Both the position numbers and the translations under genes were made by a program. Source: an uncultured Paracoccaceae bacterium (GTDB lineage Bacteria > Pseudomonadota > Alphaproteobacteria > Rhodobacterales > Rhodobacteraceae). Taken from it: a stretch of DNA of 64,000 nucleotides. Location of the stretch: the NCBI GenBank assembly GCA_951812305.1, contig CATOSB010000002.1, positions 1,116,001 to 1,180,000 on the forward strand, read 5' to 3'. Positions 1 to 7,670 of the stretch are shown piece by piece (the first letter of the stretch is position 1; each line of letters opens with the position of its first letter). Under the pieces are notes generated by a model. That model did no database searches, was not told the origin of the DNA, and was given only the letters and a program-made list of their open reading frames with translations.

Positions 1-1395
1 TGCGTTGGCGAGCATGGCGGAAGAGATCACGGACCTGCGCCGACAGTTGGCCAAGAACAGCAGCAATAGCAGCAAGCCCCCTTCAAGTGATGGCCTGAAG
101 AAGCCAGCCCCGCGCAGCCTGCGTGGCAAATCCGGAAAGAAAAGTGGCGGCCAAGTTGGCCACCGGGGCGACACCCTGCGCCAGACGTCAACACCCGACT
201 TTGTCGAACGGCATGAGGCGACGCATTGCAGCGCCTGTCAGAGCGCCCTGACGGCGGAGATGGTGAAAGGGATCGAGAAGCGTCAGGTGTTCGACTTGCC
301 TGCGCCACGCCTGGAGGTCACCGAGCATCAGGCGGCGGTTTATTGTTGCGACCATTGTCGAGCCACGACGACGGCTGGCTTTCCCGATGGCGTGGCCGCG
401 CATGTGCAATATGGCACGCGCATGCGGGCAGTGGCGGTCTATTGCAATGTTCAGCAGCTGATACCCGAGGATCGGGTCTGCCAGCTTATGCGCGACCTGT
501 TTGGGGCCACCAGCTTGTGCGCGGCCAGCGTGACCAACTGGACGCGCGGCGCGGCAAATAAGATGGGTGTCGTGGTTGAACACATTCTCGCCCGGCTTGC
601 CGAAGGCGGCGTTCGGCATCTGGACGAGACCGGACTTCGTGTTGCCGGCAAGCTGCACTGGCTGCACACGATCTGCGATACCGCCTTCACCCATTACCGC
701 ATCAGCGCCAAACGCGGTGCTGTTCCAACCTTCCTGACCGGCGGGACGATCATTCATGATCACTGGAAACCCTACTACGCCCATATGAGCGGAGTGGACG
801 CCCACGCCCTCTGCGGGGCGCATCACTTGCGCGAACTCAAGGCCATCGAAGAGATCGAAAAAGAGCCTTGGGCGACGGAGATGAGCGCAGTGCTTCATAG
901 CGCCAATCAGCTCAGATGCGCGGCTCAGGATCAAGGCGAGACCGAACTCCCGGAACTGGTTCGCCAGGGTATAGTCACCAGATACATGGCGATCCTCGCC
1001 AAGGGGCTCGCCTTCCACGAACGCCGGCCCCCGCTGGCCAAAAGCCCCGGCACCCGCGGCCGAAAAGCCAGGCGGCCAGGCCACAACCTGCTCCTCCGCC
1101 TGCGTGACTACCGCGATGACGTTTTGCGATTCATCGCCGACTTCGCGGTCCCATTCACAAACAATCAGGCCGAACAGGACCTGCGCATGATGAAGCTGCG
1201 CATGAAAATCTCGGGCACCTTCCGCACCCTCGAGGGCGCGCGGGTCTTCGCCGACATCAGGTCCGTCATCTCGACGGCCAGAAAACACCGGTTCAACATC
1301 CTGGAAATCCTGACCCTGTCACCACCTCAGATCATCGCACGGCTCTGACGGAACAAAACCCCGCAACCCTATCGGACAGGGTGCTTGGGAGTTAC
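1..1395 (+). mobile_element. IS66-family element, left end outside window
   Basis: The right end of an IS66-family element: the transposase gene and 47 bp of 3' non-coding sequence ending in ggagttac at 1388-1395. The same terminal sequence, reverse-complemented, begins at 63172 in the second copy, which fixes the outer boundary at 1395. The 8 bases after it (gagaatac) would be the target duplication, but the other junction is outside the window. The tnpA and tnpB accessory genes normal for the family would lie to the left. The element has inserted into a gene whose 3' part continues at 1398. Confidence 0.9.
2..1348 (+). CDS. IS66 family transposase (TnpC), 5' end missing
   Basis: DDE transposase of IS66. 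The reading frame is open to the window edge, so the N-terminus is missing and the apparent start near position 5 is not real. The visible part begins in the coiled leader and the Ser/Pro-rich stretch (SSNSSKPPSSDG), then a zinc-finger-like region (CSACQ and CDHC). The catalytic core has D in HLDETG, D in HDHWKPYY and E in NNQAEQDLRMMK. The C-terminus is the usual basic IS66 tail. From residue ~190 on, the protein matches the copy at the right end of the window residue for residue. A 366-codon antisense open frame inside it is a shadow. Confidence 0.93.
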   Translation, partial: ALASMAEEITDLRRQLAKNSSNSSKPPSSDGLKKPAPRSLRGKSGKKSGGQVGHRGDTLRQTSTPDFVERHEATHCSACQSALTAEMVKGIEKRQVFDLPAPRLEVTEHQAAVYCCDHCRATTTAGFPDGVAAHVQYGTRMRAVAVYCNVQQLIPEDRVCQLMRDLFGATSLCAASVTNWTRGAANKMGVVVEHILARLAEGGVRHLDETGLRVAGKLHWLHTICDTAFTHYRISAKRGAVPTFLTGGTIIHDHWKPYYAHMSGVDAHALCGAHHLRELKAIEEIEKEPWATEMSAVLHSANQLRCAAQDQGETELPELVRQGIVTRYMAILAKGLAFHERRPPLAKSPGTRGRKARRPGHNLLLRLRDYRDDVLRFIADFAVPFTNNQAEQDLRMMKLRMKISGTFRTLEGARVFADIRSVISTARKHRFNILEILTLSPPQIIARL

Positions 1396-1397
1396 GA

Positions 1398-1616
1398 GAA
1401 TACTTAGAATGGGCGCGAAAAGAGGCTGATTGTGAAGTCAGCGAGGGCTTCCTCGACAAAAAATCCTTAAAGCGAATCAAATCTCCTGAGGGGAAAGTAG
1501 TCTATGAGGTGGGAATTAGTGATGATGAAACGCTATCCCACAGTGTTGTTGCGCACCTTGATCGTAGGCTTGGGATAGACTCTCCGTTTCCTAAAACACC
1601 AGATAGCTACATATAG
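1398..1616 (+). pseudogene. 3' fragment of a gene cut by IS66
   Basis: An open frame of 72 codons runs from the IS66 junction to a TAG at 1614-1616 and starts with EYLEWARKEADCEV. It has no start codon of its own and ordinary codon use, so it looks like the tail of a real gene whose 5' part was displaced by the IS. The tail is hydrophilic and includes the segment SHSVVAHLDRRLG. I do not recognise the family. Confidence 0.55.
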
Positions 1617-1730
1617 GCAGCCCCATCGCGGATGATCTCGCCACGGATGTAGTACAGGCGGCGTTGTATGCGCTCGTCGCCTATCTTGCTCATGAGGGTT
1701 GTTTTGGGGTCGGGCTTTCCATCCATGGCC

Positions 1731-1760
1731 CCGGGGGTTCGATTCCCTCCGTCCGCTCCA
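1731..1760 (+). other. tRNA/tmRNA 3'-end-like fragment, possible att scar
   Basis: The sequence has a T-arm (stem ggggg/ccctc around loop ttcgatt), then seven bases like an acceptor 3' strand, a discriminator base and CCA at 1758-1760. No anticodon arm, D-arm or 5' acceptor strand is recognisable in the preceding 100 bases, so it is not an intact gene. Such 3' ends are the usual attachment sites of integrative elements. With the IS and nuclease remnants around it, I read it as an attachment-site scar. A circularly permuted alphaproteobacterial tmRNA was considered, but no coding piece follows. Confidence 0.45.
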
Positions 1761-1838
1761 CTGGAAACGCAGATGCCTAAGCGGGACAGATCATCGCTTC
1801 CAACAAGCATGATGGCCCTGGATATCCCTAAACGCACG

Positions 1839-2000
1839 TCAATTCGGTTTTCTTGCATCGGCTCGAATCAACTTGACAGGTTTAAGCACAGATTCCGCAA
1901 GTTCATCCGGTGTTGCATCGATCCTCACATCCTCAAGCATTTCCTTCTTACCGGGCTGATAAGTATTTGGTTGCAACCGGACTTCCGATTTATCGCTCAT
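1839..2000 (-). CDS. small hypothetical protein (53 aa)
   Basis: A short frame starting ATG at 2000 and ending TGA at 1839. It begins MSDKSEVRLQPNTY and contains the acidic segment IDATPDELAESVLKP and a basic tail. Its start overlaps the stop of the upstream HNH fragment (ATGA), a typical translationally coupled pair, which supports it being real. Low-complexity shadow frames rarely show this pattern. The family is not recognised. The context (nuclease tail, att-like scar) suggests a leftover of a phage or island module. Confidence 0.55.
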   Translation of the reverse strand: MSDKSEVRLQPNTYQPGKKEMLEDVRIDATPDELAESVLKPVKLIRADARKPN

Positions 2001-2113
2001 TGCGCCGCTCTCCATTCAGCCATGGTGCGTCCGCCCTTGCTTCGGTTGCAGCCTGAGCAGAGCAGTTGCAGGTTATCGGGATGGTCCGCGCTGCTGGCGA
2101 AGTTCACGGTCAT
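1997..2113 (-). pseudogene. C-terminal fragment of an HNH-type nuclease
   Basis: This frame reads ...ADHPDNLQLLCSGCNRSKGG then RTMAEWRAAQ and stop. That is the C-terminal half of an HNH motif: the second H/N part with the CxxC zinc knuckle. The N-terminal part with the first His-Asp pair is absent, because the frame runs directly into the 3' end of the IS1595 transposase and meets a stop near 2160. The first ATG in frame is at 2113, but this is probably only the tail of a gene interrupted by the IS. It is coupled by ATGA overlap to the small gene downstream. The same tail also occurs in HNH-containing phage methylases, so the full gene's identity is open. Confidence 0.5.
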
Positions 2114-3087
2114 GCCGCTGGATTGGCACCACTTGCCAATCCTGTGTGTGCAATAAGGTCATTATACCGAAGGCGCTTGCCAACCATACCCGCAGCCATT
2201 TGGCCCATCTGGTCAGCAGTATCCCTGGACCGAACATTGTGACGGCCCGAGAACTCATCAACATAGCGGTTCAGGTGCTTGGGTGACATTTTGTGGAACG
2301 TCCCCTTGTGTGCCCGCTTGAGCGGTGCCCAGAAGCTTTCCAGCCCGTTTGTGTGCGCCTGATCGCGAACATACTCCCCGACAGAGTGCCTGACCGCTTC
2401 GTGCGGCCTGTCGATGCCCTTATAGGCGCTGGCGTCGTCTGTGTAGACGGTCGCGCCTTCAACCGTGTGATCGGTCACAAATCCTTGCAGCGTCATGGCA
2501 TCGGTTTTTTCCACGACTTTAGCCACAACCCGACCCGTAGCCCGATCCCGGATGCCAGCAACGGCGGCCTTACCTACCGCGCCGCGTCCGGCTTTCAGCT
2601 TCTTGTGAGAGTGCTTGTTTGTCTCCTTGCCGCCAACGTAGGTTTCATCGGCCTCAACAGGGCCGTTGAACAAAGGTTTTCCGGCCTTGTGTGCTTCTCT
2701 GAGACGATGGGCCAAGTGCCAAGCGCTTTTCTGGGTGATTTCAAGGTCACGATGCAGCTTCATGCTGGACACGCCCTTGAGATTGGTTGTCACAAGGTAG
2801 ATGGCGATTGCCCACGTCTGATAACCAAGTTTCGTCCCTTGCATTACGTTGCCGGTTTTCAAGCTGAACATCGGGCGGTCCGGGCAATCACGGCAGCGAT
2901 GGGTCATTGACTTGTGCTTGATGTTTGATTGCACTTCAAAAGACCCGCAATGGGGACAATAGGGGCCGTCCGGCCATATTTTGTCTGCAAACCACTTTTC
3001 GGCAGCTGCGTCATCCGGGAACATGCGAAGAAGTTGGATCAGGCTTATGCCTTCACGATCTGACTTGCCGGGTGCCTTATGCGCCAT
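2110..3087 (-). CDS. IS1595 family transposase
   Basis: A 325-aa transposase of the ISXO2-like IS1595 family. An N-terminal zinc ribbon (CPHCG at ~45 and CRDC at ~66) is followed by the DDE domain, with D in VEADETYVGGKE (~147), D in VYTDDASAY and the C-terminal NGLESFWAPLKRAHKG block. Length is normal and I see no frameshift, so it may be active. I could not define its terminal inverted repeats. The left end probably lies just beyond the stop codon, where the HNH fragment begins. It reads away from the ribosomal operon, separated by that operon's terminator. Confidence 0.9.
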   Translation of the reverse strand: MAHKAPGKSDREGISLIQLLRMFPDDAAAEKWFADKIWPDGPYCPHCGSFEVQSNIKHKSMTHRCRDCPDRPMFSLKTGNVMQGTKLGYQTWAIAIYLVTTNLKGVSSMKLHRDLEITQKSAWHLAHRLREAHKAGKPLFNGPVEADETYVGGKETNKHSHKKLKAGRGAVGKAAVAGIRDRATGRVVAKVVEKTDAMTLQGFVTDHTVEGATVYTDDASAYKGIDRPHEAVRHSVGEYVRDQAHTNGLESFWAPLKRAHKGTFHKMSPKHLNRYVDEFSGRHNVRSRDTADQMGQMAAGMVGKRLRYNDLIAHTGLASGANPAA

Positions 3088-3169
3088 ATCTTGCCCTCCG
3101 TTGTGACTTTAATATAAACCACCTTCGCAGTCAGGGCAAGCTTGAAATGTGACTTTGGTATATAATTCC

Positions 3170-3205
3170 CAAAAAAAACGCCCCGGCGCAGTGCGCGGGG
3201 CGTTT
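3170..3205 (-). terminator. Rho-independent terminator of the ribosomal block
   Basis: On the minus strand a GC-rich hairpin (arms aacgcccc and ggggcgtt, with an inner gcgc/gcgc extension) is followed by eight T residues. It lies about 35 bp after the rpmD stop. An intrinsic terminator here means transcription is not meant to continue into rplO/secY as in a complete spc operon. Confidence 0.85.
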
Positions 3206-3241
3206 CAAAACCGGTTGTGCAGGCCGTCGACCCGCGATCCT

Positions 3242-3430
3242 TCAGCTTTTTTCTTCCACGATCTCAACAAGATGCGGGATCTTGTTGACCATTCCTCGCA
3301 CGGATGGCGTGTCTTCCAATTCGCGGGTCTTGTGCATCTTGTTCAAACCCAGCCCGATCAGCGTCTGGCGCTGTTTGGCCGGGCGGCGGATCGGCGAGCC
3401 GATCTGTTTGACGACAATAGTCTTGGCCAT
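3242..3430 (-). CDS. rpmD: 50S ribosomal protein L30
   Basis: A 62-residue L30, a late-assembling large-subunit protein that binds 23S rRNA. The start is taken at the ATG of [13 protein letters not shown], which matches the family. An in-frame ATT codon three residues upstream is not needed. It lies 5 bp after the rpsE stop, with GAGG overlapping the end of rpsE as ribosome-binding site. It is the last gene of this block; in most bacteria rplO (L15) would follow. Confidence 0.95.
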   Translation of the reverse strand: MAKTIVVKQIGSPIRRPAKQRQTLIGLGLNKMHKTRELEDTPSVRGMVNKIPHLVEIVEEKS

Positions 3431-3435
3431 CTGAA

Positions 3436-4017
3436 TCAAGCCTCCTCGGTCTCGGCTGCGGCCTCAGGTGCCGGAGCTTCATCACGCTTGGGAAGGATGT
3501 CGGAAACCTTCTTGCCACGACGCTGGGCGACCATGCGCGGGCTGGCTTCTTTCGTCAGGCCATCAAACGTGGCGCGGATCATGTTGTAAGGGTTTTGCGA
3601 GCCAATCGATTTGGCCACAACGTCCTGAATGCCGACCATTTCGAACACGGCGCGCATCGGACCACCGGCGATGATCCCGGTACCTTGCGGCGCGGTGCGC
3701 ATCACGACCTTACCAGCGCCATGACGACCACGGATGTCGTGGTGCAAGGTGCGGCCTTCGCGCAGCGGTACACGGATCATGCCGCGCTTAGCTGCCTCGG
3801 TTGCCTTGCGGATCGCCTCTGGCACCTCTTTCGCCTTACCTTTGCCAAAACCAACACGGCCCTTCTGGTCGCCAACAACGACGAGGGCGGCAAAGCCAAA
3901 GTTTTTACCACCCTTGGTGGTCTTCGATACACGGTTGATCGCAACCAGACGATCGGCGAATTCCGGCGTGTCGTCGCGGTCGCGACGGCCTCCCCGGCGG
4001 TTATCACGTTCAGCCAT
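3436..4017 (-). CDS. rpsE: 30S ribosomal protein S5
   Basis: S5 helps decoding accuracy and mRNA unwinding in the small subunit. The protein is 193 aa. It has an Arg/Asp-rich N-terminal extension, the double-stranded-RNA-binding-like core ([19 protein letters not shown]) and the conserved [15 protein letters not shown] block. The C-terminus is an Ala/Glu/Pro-rich tail, common in alphaproteobacteria. It sits between rplR and rpmD. The 101-bp gap upstream carries a perfect hairpin (4095-4114). Confidence 0.96.
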   Translation of the reverse strand: MAERDNRRGGRRDRDDTPEFADRLVAINRVSKTTKGGKNFGFAALVVVGDQKGRVGFGKGKAKEVPEAIRKATEAAKRGMIRVPLREGRTLHHDIRGRHGAGKVVMRTAPQGTGIIAGGPMRAVFEMVGIQDVVAKSIGSQNPYNMIRATFDGLTKEASPRMVAQRRGKKVSDILPKRDEAPAPEAAAETEEA

Positions 4018-4094
4018 TGGCTTCCCTTCAAATTGTCGGCCCCATCAGGACCAGAGTTGTCCAACCTCGGTGAGCGGATGCTCCCAGGTCATCG

Positions 4095-4114
4095 GAGGGG
4101 CAAGCCTGCCCCTC
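4095..4114 (-). promoter_or_regulatory. Perfect hairpin in the rplR-rpsE gap
   Basis: An 8-bp perfect stem (gaggggca / tgcccctc) with a 4-base loop just after the rplR stop and about 80 bp before rpsE. It has no T-run, so it is not a classic terminator. It may be an RNA-stability or processing element that adjusts the ratio of the last two genes. Functional role is inference only. Confidence 0.4.
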
Positions 4115-4118
4115 TCAC

Positions 4119-4478
4119 TTAGATTTTCAGGCCGCCCTCGCGGGCAGCATCGGCCAGTGCCTTGACCTTGCCGTGGAACAGGAACCCGCCACGGTCAAAA
4201 TAGGCCTCGGTCACACCGGCCTTCTTGGCGCGCTCGGCGATTGCCGAACCCACCTTGCCAGCGGCGTCGACATTGTTCTTGCCGACAACGCCCAGTGCTT
4301 TTTCAAGCGACGAGGCAGAGGCCAGCGTAACACCGTTGACGTCGTCGATCAGCTGAACGCTGATGTTCTTGCCAGAGCGGTGAACGCTGAGGCGCGGACG
4401 CCCGGCGTTGACTTTGCGAAGTTTGTTCCGGACGCGCATCCGACGCTTCTGGAACAGCTCTCTTTTGGAAAGTGCCAT
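4119..4478 (-). CDS. rplR: 50S ribosomal protein L18
   Basis: A 119-aa L18, a 5S-rRNA-binding protein. The N-terminus is basic ([20 protein letters not shown]), then the [19 protein letters not shown] core and the C-terminal [24 protein letters not shown] motif. It starts 12 bp after the rplF stop. Length and motifs are normal. Confidence 0.96.
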   Translation of the reverse strand: MALSKRELFQKRRMRVRNKLRKVNAGRPRLSVHRSGKNISVQLIDDVNGVTLASASSLEKALGVVGKNNVDAAGKVGSAIAERAKKAGVTEAYFDRGGFLFHGKVKALADAAREGGLKI

Positions 4479-4490
4479 AATGTCCGGTCC

Positions 4491-5024
4491 TTACTTCTTC
4501 TTACCTTCCTTGCGGAAGATATATTCGTCTTTGTACTTGATGCCTTTGCCTTTGTAGGGCTCAGGCTTGCGCCATTCGCGGATCTGCGCGGCAACCTCGC
4601 CAACCTGCTGCTGGTCGATGCCCTCGACGATGATCTGCGTGTTCTTTGGCACGGTCAGCGTGATGCCGTCGGGAACCTCGAAATCAACGTCATGTGACAG
4701 GCCCAGGTTCAGCACCAGCTTATTGCCCTGCAATTGCGCACGGTAACCAACGCCGTTTATCTCAAGCTCTTTCTTGAAACCGTCGGTGACGCCAGTGACG
4801 CAGTTTTGCACCTGCGTGCGGCTCATGCCCCACTGCTGGCGCGCGCGCTTGGACGACCCACGCGGCGTGATCGAGATGGCGTTGTCTTCCATCGCGATAT
4901 TCACATCATCCGTCGCGGTGAAGCTGCGGGTGCCTTTCGGCCCCTTCACTTCAACGATCTGGCCGTTGATGTTGGCCGTCACACCAGAGGGCAGGTCGAC
5001 CGGTCTTTTACCAATTCGAGACAT
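4491..5024 (-). CDS. rplF: 50S ribosomal protein L6
   Basis: A 177-aa L6 of the peptidyl-transferase-proximal GTPase-binding region. The start is set at [15 protein letters not shown], the family N-terminus. A longer upstream frame would overlap rpsH and is rejected. Two L6 repeats are visible, and the C-terminal signature [14 protein letters not shown] is intact. GGAGG lies just upstream. The gap to rpsH is 10 bp. Confidence 0.96.
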   Translation of the reverse strand: MSRIGKRPVDLPSGVTANINGQIVEVKGPKGTRSFTATDDVNIAMEDNAISITPRGSSKRARQQWGMSRTQVQNCVTGVTDGFKKELEINGVGYRAQLQGNKLVLNLGLSHDVDFEVPDGITLTVPKNTQIIVEGIDQQQVGEVAAQIREWRKPEPYKGKGIKYKDEYIFRKEGKKK

Positions 5025-5034
5025 ATCGCCCTCC

Positions 5035-5427
5035 TTAGAACACAGTGCACAGCACTTCGCCGCCAACGTTCTGGCTGCGGGCTGTTGCATCGGTCATGAC
5101 GCCTTTGGACGTGGAAACGATCGACACACCCAGGCCCTGACGGACCTGCGGGATGTCGCCCACACCCATATACACACGACGGCCCGGTTTGCTTACGCGT
5201 TTCAACTCGCGAATAACCGGGGTGCCTTCGTAGTATTTCAGGCTGATTTCAATTGCCGGGTGCCCCCGGTCATCCTTGGCCTCTTCATAGCCGCGGATGT
5301 AACCTTCATCGGCCAAAACATCCAAAACCCACTTGCGCAGCTTGGAAGCTGGCGACAACGTGGTCGACTTGCCCCGCATCTGTGCGTTGCGGATGCGTGT
5401 CAGCATATCTCCGAGAGGATCGTTCAT
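5035..5427 (-). CDS. rpsH: 30S ribosomal protein S8
   Basis: A 130-aa S8, a primary 16S rRNA binder and the translational autoregulator of the spc operon in Escherichia coli. It starts [16 protein letters not shown] and has the C-terminal [16 protein letters not shown] motif. It lies between rpsN (15 bp) and rplF (10 bp). Whether S8 feedback works here, with the operon detached, is unknown. Confidence 0.96.
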   Translation of the reverse strand: MNDPLGDMLTRIRNAQMRGKSTTLSPASKLRKWVLDVLADEGYIRGYEEAKDDRGHPAIEISLKYYEGTPVIRELKRVSKPGRRVYMGVGDIPQVRQGLGVSIVSTSKGVMTDATARSQNVGGEVLCTVF

Positions 5428-5442
5428 GTGTCTTTCCCTCCC

Positions 5443-5748
5443 TTACCAGCTGGACTTAACAAGACCAGGGATCTTGCCTTGCGAACCAAGTTCGCGCAGC
5501 GCGATCCGGCTGACCTTCAGCTTGCGGTAATACGCATGCGGACGGCCAGTCAGCTGGCAGCGGTTGTGCAGACGAGTGGCCGAGCTGTTGCGCGGCATCT
5601 TCGCCAATTTCATCGAAAGACGCACCCGGTCCGCCAGCGGCAATTCGGTGTCTTTCAACTGTTCCTTGATCGCGGCGCGCTTGGCGGCGTATTTGTCCAC
5701 CAGTTTCTGGCGCTTCTTCTCGCGTTCGATCATTGATTTTTTAGCCAT
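5443..5748 (-). CDS. rpsN: 30S ribosomal protein S14
   Basis: A 101-aa S14 of the zinc-independent long type. It starts [16 protein letters not shown] and carries the conserved [21 protein letters not shown] block in which the zinc cysteines are absent. An upstream extension in the same frame overlaps rplE and is rejected. It is 17 bp downstream of rplE. Confidence 0.95.
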   Translation of the reverse strand: MAKKSMIEREKKRQKLVDKYAAKRAAIKEQLKDTELPLADRVRLSMKLAKMPRNSSATRLHNRCQLTGRPHAYYRKLKVSRIALRELGSQGKIPGLVKSSW

Positions 5749-5765
5749 ACCTAATTCCTCCGCGC

Positions 5766-6326
5766 TCAGGCTCTGAAGGGCATGTTGAAATGCTTCAACA
5801 GCGCCTTTGCTTCCGCGTCCGTTGGCGCGGTGGTGGTGATAACGATGTCCATGCCCCAAACCTCGTCGACCTTGTCATAGTCGATTTCGGGGAAGACGAT
5901 GTGTTCCTTCAGCCCCATCGCGAAATTGCCGCGACCATCGAAGCTGGACTTCAACCCGCGAAAGTCACGAACGCGCGGCAGAGCCACCGTGATCAGACGA
6001 TCCAGAAAGTCATACATCCGGTTACCGCGCAGCGTTGCCTTGGTGCCCAGCGCCATGCCGTCACGGACACGGAACGTCGCGATGGATTTCTTGGCGAGGT
6101 TCACGACCGCTTTCTGCCCGGCAATCGCGGTCAGGTCTTCCTGCGCGCTCTTGGCTTTCTTGCTGTCGCGAACGGCTTCGGCCCCGCAGCCGATATTCAG
6201 GACGATCTTGTCCAGGCGCGGGATCTGCATGTCGTTCTTGTAGCCGAACTCTTCCTTCATCGCCGGACGCACCGTCTCGGCGTATTGCGTCTTCAGACGC
6301 GGGGTATAATTCGCTGCATCAAGCAT
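5766..6326 (-). CDS. rplE: 50S ribosomal protein L5
   Basis: A 186-aa L5, which binds 5S rRNA and contacts the P-site tRNA. The start is the ATG of [12 protein letters not shown] at 6326. It overlaps the end of rplX by 8 bp, which indicates translational coupling. The core motif [16 protein letters not shown] and the C-terminal [16 protein letters not shown] are intact. A TTG codon directly before the ATG could lengthen it by one residue. Confidence 0.96.
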   Translation of the reverse strand: MLDAANYTPRLKTQYAETVRPAMKEEFGYKNDMQIPRLDKIVLNIGCGAEAVRDSKKAKSAQEDLTAIAGQKAVVNLAKKSIATFRVRDGMALGTKATLRGNRMYDFLDRLITVALPRVRDFRGLKSSFDGRGNFAMGLKEHIVFPEIDYDKVDEVWGMDIVITTTAPTDAEAKALLKHFNMPFRA

Positions 6327-6630
6327 CAATCACATCCCCCGTTGATTTGGCAAAGCGCACTTTCTTGTCGCCGTCCATCTTGAACCCGACGCGGGTCGCA
6401 TTACCCTTTGCATCGACAAACGCCAGATTGCTCAGATCCATCGGCATCGCCTTTGGCTGGCGGCCGCCTTGGGCAGTCTGGCTTTGGCGCACGTGACGGA
6501 TCGAAACGTTCAGCCCGTCCACAACCGCCTTCCCGGCTTTCGGGTCAACCGACGATATCTCACCCGTCTTGCCCTTGTCCTTGCCGGCCAGCACGACGAC
6601 CTTGTCGCCTTTTTTCAGTTTCGCAGCCAT
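6319..6630 (-). CDS. rplX: 50S ribosomal protein L24
   Basis: A 103-aa L24, an assembly initiator of the large subunit. It begins [20 protein letters not shown] (KOW motif). The start at 6630 lies 1 bp after the rplN stop. Its 3' end overlaps the rplE start. No irregularity is seen. Confidence 0.95.
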   Translation of the reverse strand: MAAKLKKGDKVVVLAGKDKGKTGEISSVDPKAGKAVVDGLNVSIRHVRQSQTAQGGRQPKAMPMDLSNLAFVDAKGNATRVGFKMDGDKKVRFAKSTGDVIDA

Positions 6631-6631
6631 G

Positions 6632-7000
6632 TCACAGCACCTCCGGTGCAAGCGAGATGATCTTCATGAAGTTCTTGCCGCGCAACTCGCGAACCACCGG
6701 CCCGAAGATACGGGTGCCGATCGGCTCCATGTTGTTGCCGAGGATCACGGCGGCGTTGCGATCGAACCGGATCGCGGTGCCGTCATCGCGGCGAACTTCC
6801 TTGGCGGTGCGCACGACAACGGCCTTGCGGACGTCGCCTTTCTTGACGCGGCCACGCGGAATGGCTTCCTTGACCGACACCACGATGACGTCGCCCACAG
6901 AGGCATATTTCCGTTTGGACCCGCCGAGCACCTTGATGCACTGAACTCTCCGGGCACCGGAGTTGTCAGCGACATCCAGATTTGTCTGCATCTGGATCAT
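6632..7000 (-). CDS. rplN: 50S ribosomal protein L14
   Basis: A 122-aa L14, which sits at the subunit interface. It begins [17 protein letters not shown] and carries the [15 protein letters not shown] strand (here [16 protein letters not shown]) and the [12 protein letters not shown]-terminal signature. The 76-bp gap to rpsQ upstream shows no hairpin I can support. Confidence 0.96.
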   Translation of the reverse strand: MIQMQTNLDVADNSGARRVQCIKVLGGSKRKYASVGDVIVVSVKEAIPRGRVKKGDVRKAVVVRTAKEVRRDDGTAIRFDRNAAVILGNNMEPIGTRIFGPVVRELRGKNFMKIISLAPEVL

Positions 7001-7076
7001 TTGGTTTCTCCCGACTTCCCGAGCCGCCTTTCGGACATTGACCCGGGGGTTTCGCTAAAACTGAAAAAGTGACCGC

Positions 7077-7304
7077 CTAAGCGATCACCTCCCAGCGTTT
7101 GGTCTTCGAGATCGGCGCGCATTCCTGAATGCGGACTTGATCGCCAACCTTGAAAGCATCTTTCGCATCATGGGCGCGATATTTCTTCGACTTCTTGATC
7201 GTCTTCTGCAACAGCGGGTGCTTATAGCGGCGCACCACCTGCACGGTGACGGTCTGTGCGTTCTGGTCCGAGGTGACGGTGCCGGTCAGTATTCTCTTTG
7301 GCAT
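7077..7304 (-). CDS. rpsQ: 30S ribosomal protein S17
   Basis: A 75-aa S17, an early 16S rRNA binder with an OB-fold. It starts [20 protein letters not shown]. The conserved [17 protein letters not shown] loop and the final [12 protein letters not shown] signature are present. It follows rpmC by 6 bp. Confidence 0.95.
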   Translation of the reverse strand: MPKRILTGTVTSDQNAQTVTVQVVRRYKHPLLQKTIKKSKKYRAHDAKDAFKVGDQVRIQECAPISKTKRWEVIA

Positions 7305-7310
7305 CTGTTC

Positions 7311-7517
7311 TTACTCCTCAGCCGCGGCTTGGGACGCTTTTTCGTTCAGCACGGTCAGAACCCGCGCCGTATCCCGCTTTACATCGCGCATACGCGCGGT
7401 GTTTTCCATCGACCCACCGGCCTGCTGGAAACGCAGGTTAAAGCTTTCTTTCTTGAGGTTGGCGAGTTCATCGCGCAACTGGTCGGGAGTCTTCTCCCGA
7501 AGTTCCTGGGCGTTCAT
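7311..7517 (-). CDS. rpmC: 50S ribosomal protein L29
   Basis: A 68-aa L29, part of the tunnel-exit docking site. It starts [18 protein letters not shown] with GGAAG upstream. It is the first gene of the block. In the canonical S10-spc arrangement rplP (L16) lies immediately upstream; here the upstream neighbour is instead an AbiTii gene, about 150 bp away. Confidence 0.94.
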   Translation of the reverse strand: MNAQELREKTPDQLRDELANLKKESFNLRFQQAGGSMENTARMRDVKRDTARVLTVLNEKASQAAAEE

Positions 7518-7598
7518 GCGCCATCTTCCTTTCAACAGTCACCAGAGGGCTGCCTAAGCGTGACCCTGATTCTGGTGGAGAATTGGGTAGAGGGGGGT

Positions 7599-7627
7599 CG
7601 TATAGGGGGGGAACCGATCTAGCGCAA
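7599..7627 (-). promoter_or_regulatory. Candidate promoter for rpmC operon
   Basis: On the minus strand TTGCGC and TATACG are separated by exactly 17 bp, about 80 bp upstream of the rpmC start. The block is cut off from rplP, so it needs its own promoter, and this is the best sigma-70-like match I see in the gap. Prediction by eye only. Confidence 0.35.
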
Positions 7628-7670
7628 TAGCAAATTCGAACCAGCCGGCAGCTGAATAACATGCGCTGGA

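Noticed and set aside
188..1288. 366-codon antisense open frame inside the IS66 transposase
   Set aside because: It has no ribosome-binding site or family resemblance; it is a high-GC shadow of the transposase frame.
1640..1800. Full-length tRNA or permuted tmRNA gene
   Set aside because: Only the T-arm and 3' acceptor strand are recognisable. No anticodon arm, 5' acceptor strand or tag-peptide frame was found.
1607..1858. 83-codon minus-strand frame with the segment GADGGNRTPGAMD
   Set aside because: This phrase is the usual spurious translation of a tRNA 3' end read backwards, so I treat the frame as non-coding.
1668..2156. 162-codon plus-strand open frame across the att-like scar
   Set aside because: It overlaps the coupled minus-strand HNH fragment and 53-aa gene and has low-quality sequence with no motif.
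7628..7660. ttcgaacc T-loop-like sequence upstream of rpmC
   Set aside because: The flanking bases do not form a five-pair T-stem and no CCA end or other arm is present.
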